A stretch of DNA of 64,000 nucleotides from UBA4744 sp963723165 (GTDB lineage: Bacteria > Actinomycetota > Acidimicrobiia > Spongiisociales > UBA4744). The notes under the pieces were generated by a model. The model was not told where the DNA came from and searched no databases. It saw only the letters and a program-made list of their open reading frames with translations. Position 1 is the stretch's first letter. Each line of letters opens with the position of its first letter. The stretch is taken from contig CAVRPP010000011.1 in the NCBI GenBank assembly GCA_963723165.1, forward strand, positions 1 through 64,000, written 5' to 3'. Shown piece by piece: positions 9,039 to 19,065 of this stretch. The translations under genes and the position numbers were made by a program.

Positions 9039-9920
9039 ATGGCGCCGTTCGGACACCTACTCACCGCGATGATCACCCCCTTCACCCCCGGTGGCGAGGT
9101 GGATTACGAAAAAGCCTGGAGACTGGCCCGATTCCTGATCGACAACGGCTCCGACGGTCTGGTAGTGAGCGGTACCACCGGCGAATCCCCCACGCTTTCC
9201 AATGAAGAGAAGGTGGCCCTGTTCCGCACGGTGGTCGAAGCCGTCGGCCAGAAGGCCCACGTCGTTGCCGGTACGGGAACCTACGACACCGCCGAGTCGG
9301 TCGAGCTCACCCGGCGGGCGGCGGAGGTGGGCTGTGATGCGGTGATGGCCGTGACGCCCTACTACTCGCGACCTCCCCAACAAGGGCTCATCGAACACTT
9401 CACGGCCATCGCCGACGCCACGGATCTTCCCGTGCTCTTGTACAACATCCCCGGTCGGACCGGCCGCCGGATCGAGATCGACACACTTGCCGGATTGGCA
9501 GAAAATCCCCGGATCGTCGCCGTCAAGGACGCAGTAGGTGAGTTGACGTTCACGACCAACACCCGGCTGGCGATCGGGGAGGATTTCGCCATCTATTCGG
9601 GCGACGACATCAACACCCTTCCGATGATGGCGGTGGGTGCAGTAGGCATTGTTTCTGTCGCGGCTCACCTGGCGGGAAAGCAGATCAAGGCGATGGTCGA
9701 AGCTGCCCTGCAGGATGATTTCGTGACGGCGCGCCGCCTCCATCTGGTGTTGGCGCCACTCGCCCGAGCGCTGTTCCTCGAACCCAATCCGATGCCGGTG
9801 AAAGCGGCCATGAACGCCTTGTGGGAGCCGGTCGGGGACCCGCGCTTGCCGCTCGTCCCGGCCTCTGAGGAGACCGTCCAGAGAGTCAAGGAAGCTTGGG
9901 GGGCGGTGCAACAGCCATGA
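9039..9920 (+). CDS. dapA: 4-hydroxy-tetrahydrodipicolinate synthase
   Basis: The 293-aa TIM-barrel enzyme condenses pyruvate with aspartate semialdehyde, the first committed step to diaminopimelate and lysine. Diagnostic motifs are SGTTGESPTLS (pyruvate pocket), LLYNIPGRTG with the catalytic Tyr, and the Schiff-base Lys in IVAVKDA. A strong ribosome-binding site (AGGAGG) precedes the ATG at 9039. The stop codon overlaps the start of rnj (ATGA), so the two genes are translationally coupled, a conserved actinobacterial arrangement. Confidence 0.97.
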   Translation: MAPFGHLLTAMITPFTPGGEVDYEKAWRLARFLIDNGSDGLVVSGTTGESPTLSNEEKVALFRTVVEAVGQKAHVVAGTGTYDTAESVELTRRAAEVGCDAVMAVTPYYSRPPQQGLIEHFTAIADATDLPVLLYNIPGRTGRRIEIDTLAGLAENPRIVAVKDAVGELTFTTNTRLAIGEDFAIYSGDDINTLPMMAVGAVGIVSVAAHLAGKQIKAMVEAALQDDFVTARRLHLVLAPLARALFLEPNPMPVKAAMNALWEPVGDPRLPLVPASEETVQRVKEAWGAVQQP

Positions 9921-11554
9921 GCGTACGCGTCACTTTCCTCGGTGGACTGGGAGAAATCGGGCGCAACTGTGCAGCCCTCGAAATCAACGGCAAGATCGCG
10001 CTAATTGACTGCGGACTGATGTTCCCTGAGGAAGACATGCTGGGTGTGGATCTCGTGCTACCCGACTGGAGCTGGTTGGTCGAACGCGCAGCGGATGTTC
10101 AATGTGTCGTTTTGACCCACGGCCATGAAGACCACGTCGGATCGCTCGCCTACTTCCTCCGGGACATCAACGTGCCCGTGTTCGGAACCGAGTTCTCTGT
10201 CGCTCTCGCCAGGGGCCGGGTCGAAGAGATTGGCGTTGATGCGGACTTCCGGGCTGTAGCCGACAACGAGTGGACCTCTTTCGGAGGCTTCCGCTTCAAG
10301 CTGATCCCCGTCTCACACAGCGTTCCCCACGGTTCCGGGGTTGCTTTCGAAACCCCGGAAGGTCTGGTAGTTCATTCCGGAGATTTCAAACTCGACCCCA
10401 CGCCGATCGACGGCCGCTCGACCGACCTGCCGACCTTCGCAGAATTGGGGCGGCAGGGCGTGCGCTTGTTGATGGCCGACAGCACCAACGCCGAGAATCC
10501 CGGTTTCGTCCCTTCCGAGAGCTCACTTGCCGGACCAATCAGAGACATCGTGCACAACGCTCCGGGGCGGGTGCTGGCCGCGTGCTTCGCCAGCCATGTC
10601 CATCGGGTGCAGCAACTGGTGAACGCGGCCGTTGAGGACGACCGGACGGTTGCTTTCCTCGGCCGATCCATGCACCGCGTGAGTCAGGTAGGCAGAGACC
10701 TCGGGGTTCTGGAGATCCCGGAAGGACGTCTGGTCGACATCGAGGATCTCGTGAAACTACCTCCCCAAAAACAGATGGTCATTTCAACGGGAAGTCAGGG
10801 TGAGCCGTTCGCGGCTTTGTCGCTCATCGCCTCCGGCCGTCACAAATTCATCGACATCGATCCTGACGACACCGTGTTGATCAGCGCCACCCCGATCCCC
10901 GGCAATGAGGCAGCGGTTTCCAAGGTCATCAGCCGCCTTCTCAAGACCGGCCCGACCGTCTACCACGGCCGCAATGCACGCGTGCACGTATCCGGGCACG
11001 GAGCACAGGAAGAGCTCAAGACTTTTCTCAACGTCGTACGTCCTCAGGCCTTCGTGCCGGTCCACGGCGAGTTCCGGCATCTGCGAGCTCACGCCGACCT
11101 TGCACTCGAAATGCGAGTACCAGAGGTGTTCGCCCTGGCCGACGGCGACGCCATTGTGCTGGAGGACGGGAAAGCGCGAGTCGAGCGGCAGGCAGTCGAA
11201 GCCGGATACGTCTACCTGGACGGCAGTGAGTTCGGTGACATCGGCGGCACGGTCCTGCGGCACCGCCGCCACCTTGCCGATGAAGGAGTCGTCATCGTCA
11301 CGGTCGGCGTCAAGCTCCACACGGCCGAGTTGATCTACGGTCCGGTGCTCGACAGTCACGGACTCGCTACCGACCCGGGACCGGTATTGGCCAAGGCCGC
11401 CGAGGCCGTGAAGAAAGCATTGGTCGATACTTTCAAGAAGCGTGAGTGTGATATCTCCGACGTCCAACAAGCGGTTCGCAACGCCACCCGCCGTGTCATC
11501 CGGGAGGAGATCTCCCGCAAACCGGTGGTGCTCCCGGTGGTAATGGAGGTTTGA
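9917..11554 (+). CDS. rnj: Ribonuclease J
   Basis: The 545-aa metallo-beta-lactamase/beta-CASP nuclease acts as 5'-3' exoribonuclease and endonuclease in mRNA decay and rRNA maturation. Visible motifs are GGLGEIGRN at the N-terminus, the zinc motif HGHEDH, the beta-CASP block STGSQGEP, and VPVHGEFRH with a metal-site His. The ATG at 9917 that overlaps the dapA stop is preferred over an in-frame GTG at 9896. RNase Y is also encoded in this window (26.8 kb), so the organism carries both of the main Bacillus-type decay nucleases. Confidence 0.96.
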   Translation: MSVRVTFLGGLGEIGRNCAALEINGKIALIDCGLMFPEEDMLGVDLVLPDWSWLVERAADVQCVVLTHGHEDHVGSLAYFLRDINVPVFGTEFSVALARGRVEEIGVDADFRAVADNEWTSFGGFRFKLIPVSHSVPHGSGVAFETPEGLVVHSGDFKLDPTPIDGRSTDLPTFAELGRQGVRLLMADSTNAENPGFVPSESSLAGPIRDIVHNAPGRVLAACFASHVHRVQQLVNAAVEDDRTVAFLGRSMHRVSQVGRDLGVLEIPEGRLVDIEDLVKLPPQKQMVISTGSQGEPFAALSLIASGRHKFIDIDPDDTVLISATPIPGNEAAVSKVISRLLKTGPTVYHGRNARVHVSGHGAQEELKTFLNVVRPQAFVPVHGEFRHLRAHADLALEMRVPEVFALADGDAIVLEDGKARVERQAVEAGYVYLDGSEFGDIGGTVLRHRRHLADEGVVIVTVGVKLHTAELIYGPVLDSHGLATDPGPVLAKAAEAVKKALVDTFKKRECDISDVQQAVRNATRRVIREEISRKPVVLPVVMEV

Positions 11555-11562
11555 TCGCGCGC

Positions 11563-11584
11563 TGCGCGCGCATAGTCGCGCGCA
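11563..11584 (+). terminator. GC-rich hairpin after rnj
   Basis: An 8-bp perfect stem TGCGCGCG / CGCGCGCA with a 6-nt loop starts 9 nt after the rnj stop. It lacks a U-tract, so it could be a weak terminator or an mRNA 3' stabiliser. The ftsK promoter follows directly. Confidence 0.4.
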
Positions 11585-11627
11585 AATGATTGGTGACCTG
11601 GTTCGGCTTGTGTAAAGTCTTGCATAC

Positions 11628-13946
11628 ATGGCCAATCGAACACCCACCCGCCGTGGGGCAACAGGGCGGAAGCGGGTGTCGAAGGCGAAGACAACTCAGC
11701 GTTCCCGGGGAACACGGAAAAAGGCCAGCGCCGGCCGACAGCCACGAACCCCCACCTGGCGAGAGCGCCTCAGTGGTTTCAAGGACCGCATTCGCGCCCG
11801 TCTCGGCCGCCAGGCGGACGACGCATGGGGGCTCATCCTCATCGTGATCGCGGTTCTGCTCGGCCTGGCATTCTTCGGGCAGGCCGGCCCGGTCGGGCGC
11901 TGGACGACCTCGGCGCTCTTCCTGATGTTCGGGATTTGGTCGTATCTGGTTCCGGCAGCCGTCGCCGGAATCGGCGTTGCCCTCATCATCGGGAAACCGC
12001 GCGATGACTACGGCCGGATGGCCATCGGAGTGTTCCTGACCTTCATCGGGACGCTCGCCATGTTTCACTTGATGACCGGAGCCGTTTCCCTCGCCGCCAG
12101 CCTCGACATGGTGAAAGACCGGGGCGGCGCCGTTGGATCGTTGGTTGCTTTCCCGCTGCGCCGGATGCTGGGTTTTTGGGGTGCACTGGTGATCCTGGTA
12201 GCCATCACCGGGATGGGCATCCTCATCTTGACCCGAACCACTGTGCGGGAACTGGCCATGGCGGTCGGTGAGTTGTTCGCGGGCGTCCGGCATTGGGCCA
12301 GACAGACCGCTGCCGGAACTCCCGGGAAGCACGCAGTCCAGGTCGTCGAGCATCGGGCCGAACCCGTGAAGAGGGCTCCGGTCGCCAAACAAGGGCCCAA
12401 ACCCAAGGCTCCCAAATCAAAGCCGTCCGGCAAGGCCCGGCCCGGACCCGGTCAGACCCAGATCCCCATGCCGAAGCCGCGACCCGGAGAGGGCTATGTG
12501 CTTCCTCCGCTCGAGTTGCTCCGATTGGGCGGTGGCGAGTCCCACAGCCGGCGAGCGCTCGAAGACACAGCCAGGGAGCTGGAGGACACGCTCCGCCAAC
12601 ACGGTGTCGATGCCCGCTTGACCAAGATCGTTCCCGGCCCGACGGTGACCCGTTACGAGATTGAGCTGGCACCCGGGGTCAAGGTTTCGCGGGTGACCGG
12701 GCTCGCCCACGACATCGCCTATGCGCTCGCCACACCCGACGTCCGATTGCTTGCCCCGATCCCCGGCAAGAGCGCCATCGGGGTCGAAGTCCCCAACCGC
12801 CGCCGCCGCTTGGTGACGCTCGGAGATGTCCTGCGCAGTCCCGAAGCCGAGGCCGCCCATCATCCCCTGGAAGTTGGGCTGGGAATGGACATCTCTGGTC
12901 GCCCAAAACTCCTGAATCTCTCCGAGCTGCCGCACGTGCTGATCGCCGGAGCGACCGGTGCCGGAAAGTCTTCCTGTATCAACTCTCTCGTGACTTCGAT
13001 CTTGATGCGCACCACGCCCGACGATGTGCGGCTGATGATGGTCGACCCCAAACGGGTGGAATTGAACCAGTACAACGGCGTCCCGCATTTGCTCACCAAG
13101 GTCATCAACAATCCCAAAAAGGCGGCCGAGGCTCTGCAGTGGGCGGTAGCCGAGATGGACCGGAGGTACGACCTGTTGTCCGACGCCCACGTGCGCGACA
13201 TCATCGGCTACCGGGAGAAATTTGATGCGGGAGCCCTCGATCCCGACGGTTTCGATCGGTTCCCGTACATCGTCGTCATCGTCGACGAGTTGAACGACCT
13301 GATGATGGTCGCGGGTCGCGAAGTCGAGGAGGCGATCGTCCGGATTGCACAGATGGCCCGGGCGGTCGGCATCCACCTGGTTATCGCCACCCAGCGCCCC
13401 TCGGTCGATGTGATTACCGGAGTGATCAAGGCGAACATTCCCAGCCGCCTTGCGTTCTCCGTTGCCTCGCAGACGGATAGTCGAGTGATCATCGACGGGA
13501 TGGGTGCCGAGAAGCTGGTGGGAATGGGGGACATGCTTGTCATCACCGCCACCGAACCCCGACCCGTGAGAATCCAGGGAGCCTGGGTCACCGAGGAAGA
13601 GGTGGTCACCATCGTCGATTGGACCAAAAAGCAACGCGAAGCCAAATATCAAGACAAAATCATCGAAGCAGCCGCCCAGCAAGCCCGCCAGAGCGCAGAA
13701 GAAGACGAGGGCGATGACGCTGAGTTGATCCGCTCGGCCACGGATCTCGTCGTTCGATCCCAATTGGGGTCGACTTCGATGCTGCAACGGAAACTCAGAA
13801 TCGGTTTTGCCCGGGCAGGCCGCATCATGGACACTCTCGAACGCAAAGGCGTGGTCGGGCCATCGGAGGGTTCGAAGGCGCGAGCGGTCTTGATGACAAC
13901 CGAAGACCTCGAGCAGATCCACGCCAACGCGACCGTTGAAGGCTGA
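11628..13946 (+). CDS. ftsK: DNA translocase FtsK/SpoIIIE
   Basis: The 772-aa protein pumps chromosomal DNA at the division septum. A basic N-terminal tail (residues 1-65) precedes four hydrophobic segments (about 66-205), a Pro/Lys-rich linker (about 240-300), and the RecA-like motor with Walker A GATGAGKSS near residue 441 and Walker B IVVIVDELND near 548. A winged-helix gamma domain that reads KOPS-type sequences lies at about residues 705-755. The start is leaderless (TAAAGT 9 nt upstream). The motor is intact, with no unusual features. Confidence 0.96.
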   Translation: MANRTPTRRGATGRKRVSKAKTTQRSRGTRKKASAGRQPRTPTWRERLSGFKDRIRARLGRQADDAWGLILIVIAVLLGLAFFGQAGPVGRWTTSALFLMFGIWSYLVPAAVAGIGVALIIGKPRDDYGRMAIGVFLTFIGTLAMFHLMTGAVSLAASLDMVKDRGGAVGSLVAFPLRRMLGFWGALVILVAITGMGILILTRTTVRELAMAVGELFAGVRHWARQTAAGTPGKHAVQVVEHRAEPVKRAPVAKQGPKPKAPKSKPSGKARPGPGQTQIPMPKPRPGEGYVLPPLELLRLGGGESHSRRALEDTARELEDTLRQHGVDARLTKIVPGPTVTRYEIELAPGVKVSRVTGLAHDIAYALATPDVRLLAPIPGKSAIGVEVPNRRRRLVTLGDVLRSPEAEAAHHPLEVGLGMDISGRPKLLNLSELPHVLIAGATGAGKSSCINSLVTSILMRTTPDDVRLMMVDPKRVELNQYNGVPHLLTKVINNPKKAAEALQWAVAEMDRRYDLLSDAHVRDIIGYREKFDAGALDPDGFDRFPYIVVIVDELNDLMMVAGREVEEAIVRIAQMARAVGIHLVIATQRPSVDVITGVIKANIPSRLAFSVASQTDSRVIIDGMGAEKLVGMGDMLVITATEPRPVRIQGAWVTEEEVVTIVDWTKKQREAKYQDKIIEAAAQQARQSAEEDEGDDAELIRSATDLVVRSQLGSTSMLQRKLRIGFARAGRIMDTLERKGVVGPSEGSKARAVLMTTEDLEQIHANATVEG

Positions 13947-14150
13947 GCCGATGTCGGCCATCTTGAAGATGTTCACCATGCCGACCGTTCCGACGTTCGT
14001 GATGGTGGCGGCGAGAAACGTTTTGCCGGCCGTCCGACGATTGCCCGGTACCGGGCCGATGTCCCGATACCGGTTCGACGTGCCGACCATCACGTTTGAT
14101 CCGCGCGATCTCGGCATGTGATCTCGGGCCGCGTCTGTCTCATGTGCCAG

Positions 14151-14156
14151 TAGCCT
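14151..14156 (+). promoter_or_regulatory. Predicted -10 box of a leaderless promoter (pdhA)
   Basis: TAGCCT lies 9 nt before the pdhA ATG at 14166, and no Shine-Dalgarno sequence is present. The 219-nt gap between ftsK and pdhA holds no convincing gene, so this is the likely promoter of the three-gene pyruvate dehydrogenase operon. Confidence 0.45.
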
Positions 14157-14165
14157 GACGCGACC

Positions 14166-15203
14166 ATGCTGCAGATACTGACACCGGACGGCGAACTGCT
14201 CGCCGAGGCACCCATGGACCTCGAGCTGACCAGACGCCTCTTTGAGGCGATGGTGGTTGCCCGCCAGTACGACCGGAAAGCCACTTCGATCCAGAAACAG
14301 GGCCGGTTGGCGACATACGCTCCATTCGAGGGACAAGAAGCCGCTCAAATCGGTTCGGCCGCTGCGTTGCGGCCCGACGACTGGATGGTGCCGACCTATC
14401 GTGATGCAGCGGCCATGTGGATGCAGGGATATCCGTGGACCCATTTGCTGCTAACGAGAATGGGGGACGAACGGGGCGGTTCACCACCCGAAGGCATTCC
14501 GGTACTCCCACCCTCGATCACCGTCGGCGCCCACATGCTGCACGCCGTCGGCCTGGCCTGGGCCGCACGCCTGCAGGGCTCCGATCGGATCGCCATCACC
14601 TATTTCGGAGACGGCGCCACTTCGGAAGGTGATTTTCACGAGGCTATGAACTTCGCCGGCGTCTTCAGGACCGGGACCGTGTTCGTCTGTCAGAACAACC
14701 AGTACGCGATATCCCTGTCCCGCCAACGCCAAACCGCTTCCGAGACGATCGCGCAGAAAGGCGACGGTTATGGAGTCCCGGGAGTTCTGGTCGATGGCAA
14801 CGACCTTTTTGCCATGTATCAGGTGACTACTGAGGCGGTGGTCCGGGCCCGCGACGGCCGCGGGGCGACGCTGATCGAAGCCCTCACCTACCGGCTCGGC
14901 CCGCACACAACCAGTGACGATCCCTCCCGATATCGAGAAGCTGCAGAGGTTGACGAGTGGCGTGCAAAGGATCCGCTCGACCGGGTCCGCAAATACCTTG
15001 TGGCCCAGGATGCCTGGGACGAAGCCTGGGAGACTCAGATCGGGGCCGAGGCTCACGAGGAGATAGACCGGGCCGTGGACGAAGCCGAAGCCCTCTCTTC
15101 GCTGGCTCCTGAGGAGATCTTCGAGGCGATGTATGCAGAGATGACCCCCGAGTTGGCAGAGCAACAGCGCTGGCTTCTCGAGTCGCGTGGAGATCGAGCG
15201 TGA
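14166..15203 (+). CDS. pdhA: Pyruvate dehydrogenase E1 component, alpha subunit
   Basis: The 345-aa protein is the thiamine-diphosphate-binding alpha subunit of a heterotetrameric E1, most like the Bacillus PdhA type (QGRLATYAPFEGQEAAQIGSA-like opening block, kept here as residues about 44-64). The TPP motif begins GDGATSEGDFHEA near residue 148 and ends at QNNQYAIS near residue 179. It decarboxylates a 2-oxo acid and passes the acyl group to E2. Pyruvate is the likely substrate, but branched-chain oxo acids cannot be excluded. Its stop overlaps the E1 beta start (GTGA). Confidence 0.88.
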   Translation: MLQILTPDGELLAEAPMDLELTRRLFEAMVVARQYDRKATSIQKQGRLATYAPFEGQEAAQIGSAAALRPDDWMVPTYRDAAAMWMQGYPWTHLLLTRMGDERGGSPPEGIPVLPPSITVGAHMLHAVGLAWAARLQGSDRIAITYFGDGATSEGDFHEAMNFAGVFRTGTVFVCQNNQYAISLSRQRQTASETIAQKGDGYGVPGVLVDGNDLFAMYQVTTEAVVRARDGRGATLIEALTYRLGPHTTSDDPSRYREAAEVDEWRAKDPLDRVRKYLVAQDAWDEAWETQIGAEAHEEIDRAVDEAEALSSLAPEEIFEAMYAEMTPELAEQQRWLLESRGDRA

Positions 15204-16177
15204 CCGTCCTGAATCTGGCCCAGGCCATCACCGATGCGCTCGATGTTGCGCTCACGGCGGATCCGCGAGTCCTCGTGATGGGCGAGGACGTCGGACAGAC
15301 CGGCGGCGTCTTCCGGCTGACCAACGGGCTGTTCGAAACCCACGGTGCCGAGCGGGTTGTCGACATGCCGGTCGCCGAGTCGGGAATTGTCGGGACGGCA
15401 TTCGGGATGGCGGTGGCCGGCATGCGGCCGGTGGTCGAGATCCAGTTCATGGGCTTTTCCTACCCTGCCTACGATCAGATCGTCAGTCATGTCGGAAGAA
15501 TCCGAAACCGTTCCCGACATCGCTTCACGGCTCCGATGGTCATTCGCATGCCATACGGGGGAGGGATCGGGGCGGCCGAGCACCACAGTGAATCGACCGA
15601 GGCGATCTATGCGCATACGCCCGGCGTCAAGGTGGTGGTTCCCTCGACTCCTCACGACGCAAAAGGTCTGCTGCTGGCGGCCATCGAAGACCCCGACCCG
15701 GTGATCTTCCTCGAACCGATCCGGCTCTACCGGGCCGTCAAAGAAGAGGTCGCCCGAGGTCACTATGTTGTACCAATCGGTCGGGCCCGCCTGGAGCGCA
15801 CCGGCGGTGATCTGACCCTGATCGCCTATGGATCCATGGTCCGGGAAACGCGCCATGCCGCGGACGTTCTCGCCGAAGAGGGGGTCTCAGTTGAGGTCAT
15901 CGATCTCCGCAGTCTGGTGCCGCTCGACGTTGAAACGCTGATAGGTTCCGTCGAGAAGACCGGGAGGGCAGTAGTGGTTCACGAGGGTCATCGCACTGCC
16001 GGGTTCGGTGCCGAACTGGCTGCCCGGATCCAGGAAGAGGCTCTATTTTCGCTGCTCGCCCCTGTGCAGCGGGTCACCGGTTGGGACACGATCTTCCCTT
16101 TGAAGCGCACCGAAGAGTATTACCTCCCGGGCGTCGATCGAATCGTGCAAGCAGCTCACAAAACACTGGAGGGGTAG
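15200..16177 (+). CDS. pdhB: Pyruvate dehydrogenase E1 component, beta subunit
   Basis: The 325-aa transketolase-like subunit pairs with the alpha subunit. Family blocks are MGEDVGQTGGVFR near residue 28, DMPVAESGIVGTAFG near 55, IQFMGFSYPAYDQI near 82, and a C-terminal transketolase domain (VVHEGHRTAGFGAE). It starts with GTG at 15200, overlapping the end of pdhA, and its stop codon shares one base with the E2 GTG start, so the three subunits are translationally coupled, as expected for a stoichiometric complex. Confidence 0.9.
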   Translation: MTVLNLAQAITDALDVALTADPRVLVMGEDVGQTGGVFRLTNGLFETHGAERVVDMPVAESGIVGTAFGMAVAGMRPVVEIQFMGFSYPAYDQIVSHVGRIRNRSRHRFTAPMVIRMPYGGGIGAAEHHSESTEAIYAHTPGVKVVVPSTPHDAKGLLLAAIEDPDPVIFLEPIRLYRAVKEEVARGHYVVPIGRARLERTGGDLTLIAYGSMVRETRHAADVLAEEGVSVEVIDLRSLVPLDVETLIGSVEKTGRAVVVHEGHRTAGFGAELAARIQEEALFSLLAPVQRVTGWDTIFPLKRTEEYYLPGVDRIVQAAHKTLEG

Positions 16178-17367
16178 TGGCCTACGAATTCCTGTTGCCG
16201 GACATCGGAGAAGGCCTGACCGAAGCGGAAATCGTTCGCTGGGTGGTGCCGGTCGGAGAAACGGTAGAGGCCGATGCTCCGCTCGTTGAGGTCGAGACAG
16301 ACAAGGCCGTCGTTGAGATCACCTCGCCGCATGGCGGCGTGGTGCTGCATCATGGTGGCGCACCAGGAGAGGTGTTGAACGTCGGCGCCATGCTGACGGT
16401 CATCGGGCAGCCCGGCGAATCATGGAGTCCGGCCGACGCCGCTCCTATCGTCGGGACTCTGATTGAAGAGGCAGAAATCCTGCCCGCCCGGGTAACAACC
16501 GACGACCAACCGGCTGTCGAATCGATCAAGGCCCTCCCGTTGATCCGAAAACTCGCCAAGGACCTTGGGGTCGACCTGGCCGGAATCCGAGGGACCGGCC
16601 CCGGGGGTCGAATCAGCCGAGAAGATGTTCAGGCTGCAAGCGGTCGGTCGACTGCTGCCACTCCGCCCGCCCGGGCGGCCGGCGAAGGAGAAGAGCGGGT
16701 CCGGCTGTCGCGGTTGCGTCGCACGATCGCCGACCGTATGGAACGATCCTGGCGCGAGATCCCCCATGTCACCACGTTCGACACGGTCCGAGCAGATCGT
16801 TTGCTCGATCTGCGAGCTGCACTGGCCACCCGGTTCCAGATCCCGGTTCCGATTGAGACCCTGGTGGTCATGGCGGTCCTACCGGCCCTGGTGGAATTCG
16901 AAGAGTTCAACGCCACCCTCGACGGAGAAGACCTCATCGTCAAGCGGCACTACGACATCGGTATCGCCGCCGATACCCCGGACGGGCTCATCCTCCCGGT
17001 CGTGAAGCGGGCAGACGGGTGGACCCTTCAGAACCTGGCAGTCGAGATTGCCCGCCTGGCGGCGGCGGCCCGGTCCCGTTCTCTCACCCCGGAAGAACTG
17101 AGCGGCGCTACCTTCACAGTCTCCAACATCGGTGCGGTTGGTGGCGGGCACGGGACACCGATCATTCCCCATGGCACTGCAGCCATCCTCTCGGTGGGGA
17201 GAGCCGAACCGCAGGCGGTCGTCCGCGACACCGCCGTGACCATCGCCCGCATGATGCCCCTTTCACTGTCCTACGACCACCGGGTAATCGACGGGGGGCT
17301 CGGCCGCCGGTTCATGTCCCGGTTGCGCGAAAACCTCGAAGAGCCGGGCCTGTTCCTCGCTTCGTAG
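16177..17367 (+). CDS. pdhC: Dihydrolipoamide acyltransferase (E2 component)
   Basis: The 396-aa protein contains one lipoyl domain (residues 1-75, lipoylated Lys in ETDKAVVE near residue 41), an E1/E3-binding domain (about 117-150, RKLAKDLGVDLAGIRGTGPGG as a split block) and the catalytic domain with the active site DHRVIDGG near residue 366. It moves acyl groups from E1 to CoA. GTG at 16177 is the start because it overlaps the pdhB stop and opens directly into the lipoyl domain. No E3 (lipoamide dehydrogenase) gene is in the window, so E3 must be encoded elsewhere. Confidence 0.92.
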   Translation: MAYEFLLPDIGEGLTEAEIVRWVVPVGETVEADAPLVEVETDKAVVEITSPHGGVVLHHGGAPGEVLNVGAMLTVIGQPGESWSPADAAPIVGTLIEEAEILPARVTTDDQPAVESIKALPLIRKLAKDLGVDLAGIRGTGPGGRISREDVQAASGRSTAATPPARAAGEGEERVRLSRLRRTIADRMERSWREIPHVTTFDTVRADRLLDLRAALATRFQIPVPIETLVVMAVLPALVEFEEFNATLDGEDLIVKRHYDIGIAADTPDGLILPVVKRADGWTLQNLAVEIARLAAAARSRSLTPEELSGATFTVSNIGAVGGGHGTPIIPHGTAAILSVGRAEPQAVVRDTAVTIARMMPLSLSYDHRVIDGGLGRRFMSRLRENLEEPGLFLAS

Positions 17368-17464
17368 CGATCGGTTGCAGACGGTCGGGTCCTCGAATCG
17401 CTTTGAGCGTTGCTGCTTGCAATAATTAGCGTTGTGCAAGCTGAACTCTGGAAGGACCCTCGTC

Positions 17465-19054
17465 ATGAGTGAAGGTATCGAGGTCATCGGTCCGGCTGAG
17501 GGAGATTTCGCCCTGATCCTCTCACCGGAAGCGTTGCGCTTTGTCGCCGAACTGCACCGTCGTTTCAACCCGGACCGCCTGGCCCTGCTGCGGGCCCGTG
17601 CCGTCCGTCAGGAGCGACTCGATCACGGCGAACTGCCCGACTTCCTCCCCGAAACCCAGAATGTTCGCGACGGAGAATGGCATGTTGCGTCCGTCCCTGC
17701 CGATCTGGTCGATCGCCGGGTTGAAATCACCGGACCGGTTGAGCGCAAAATGATGATCAATGCCCTCAACTCAGGGGCAAAAGTCTTCATGGCCGACTTC
17801 GAAGACTCGAATTCTCCGACCTGGGAGAACAACGTTCAGGGTCACCTGAACCTGATCGACGCCATCGCGGGGACAATCGAGTTCACCAGCCAGGATGGCA
17901 AGCATTACGAACTGGCGGGGGAGACTGCGACGCTCATGGTCCGGCCCCGCGGCTGGCATCTAGCGGAGAAGCATGTCTTCGTCGACGGTCACCCCATTTC
18001 GGCCAGCCTGTTCGATTTCGGGCTCTATCTCTTCCACAACGGGAAACGCTCATTGGAGCGGGGGACCGGGCCGTACTTCTACCTCCCCAAGCTGGAAAGC
18101 CACCTGGAGGCGCGACTCTGGAACGACGTGTTCGTCTATTCCCAGCAGGTGTTGGGGCTCCCGACCGGGACCATCAAAGCAACGGTCCTCATCGAGACCA
18201 TCCTCGCCGCCTTCGAGATGGAGGAGATCCTCTACGAGTTGCGGGATCACTCAGCCGGCCTCAATGCAGGACGGTGGGACTACATCTTCTCCGTCATCAA
18301 GAAGTTTCGTAACCGGCCGGACATGGTGCTTCCCGACCGGGCCCAGGTCTCCATGAAGGTGCCATTCATGCACGCCTATACCGAGCTGCTGGTCAGCACC
18401 TGCCACAAGCGGGGGGCCTTCGCGATCGGGGGAATGGCTGCCTTCATACCGAGCCGGCGCGACCCGGAGATCAATGAGGAAGCGTTGCGGAAGGTGCGCG
18501 AAGACAAGCGACGCGAATCAGCCGACGGCTGTGATGGGACCTGGGTTGCCCATCCCGATCTCGTTCCGCCGGTCCTCGAGGTTTTCGATGGTGTGCTGGG
18601 CGGGCAGCCCAACCAGCTCGGTGTGCGGCGCGATGACGTCAAGGTTGTTCCGGGTGACTTGCTCAATGTCGCGGTGGACGGCGGGGCGATCACCGAGGCC
18701 GGATTGCGCACCAACATCTCCGTCGCCATCCTGTATCTCGAGTCGTGGCTGCGGGGTATCGGGGCTGCCGCACTCTTCAACCTCATGGAAGACGCGGCGA
18801 CCGCCGAGATCTCGCGATCGCAGATCTGGCAATGGATCCGGCACGATGCGCTCATGGACGATGGGCGCGCGGTTACCCGGGAACTGGTGCACGAACTGGT
18901 CATCGAAGAGATGGAGAAGATGCGGGAAGCCTACGGCGAGGATCTGTTCTCGCGGGGCCGGTTCGAGGACGCCCGCCATCTCTTCGAGACCGTTGCACTG
19001 AGCGACCAGTTCCCAGAGTTCTTGACCTTGAAAGCTTACGAGTTGATCGACTGA
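17465..19054 (+). CDS. aceB: Malate synthase (A type)
   Basis: The 529-aa enzyme condenses glyoxylate with acetyl-CoA to malate. The size and blocks such as MADFEDSNSPTW and HSAGLNAGRWDYIFS fit the A isoform rather than the larger G isoform used by mycobacteria. ATG 17465 is chosen because GGAAGGA lies just upstream; an in-frame ATG at 17432 would add 11 residues. It is followed 11 nt later by isocitrate lyase, so both glyoxylate-shunt enzymes form one operon, placed directly downstream of the acetyl-CoA-producing dehydrogenase. Confidence 0.95.
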   Translation: MSEGIEVIGPAEGDFALILSPEALRFVAELHRRFNPDRLALLRARAVRQERLDHGELPDFLPETQNVRDGEWHVASVPADLVDRRVEITGPVERKMMINALNSGAKVFMADFEDSNSPTWENNVQGHLNLIDAIAGTIEFTSQDGKHYELAGETATLMVRPRGWHLAEKHVFVDGHPISASLFDFGLYLFHNGKRSLERGTGPYFYLPKLESHLEARLWNDVFVYSQQVLGLPTGTIKATVLIETILAAFEMEEILYELRDHSAGLNAGRWDYIFSVIKKFRNRPDMVLPDRAQVSMKVPFMHAYTELLVSTCHKRGAFAIGGMAAFIPSRRDPEINEEALRKVREDKRRESADGCDGTWVAHPDLVPPVLEVFDGVLGGQPNQLGVRRDDVKVVPGDLLNVAVDGGAITEAGLRTNISVAILYLESWLRGIGAAALFNLMEDAATAEISRSQIWQWIRHDALMDDGRAVTRELVHELVIEEMEKMREAYGEDLFSRGRFEDARHLFETVALSDQFPEFLTLKAYELID

Positions 19055-19065
19055 GGAGGGCACGG

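Noticed and set aside
13936..14121. 61-codon frame between ftsK and pdhA
   Set aside because: Starts inside ftsK, no ribosome-binding site, no recognisable content.
12417..14444. 675-codon antisense frame across ftsK
   Set aside because: Long only because high G+C removes stops; composition (Asp, His, Gly, Arg rich) is that of a shadow and FtsK on the other strand is certain.
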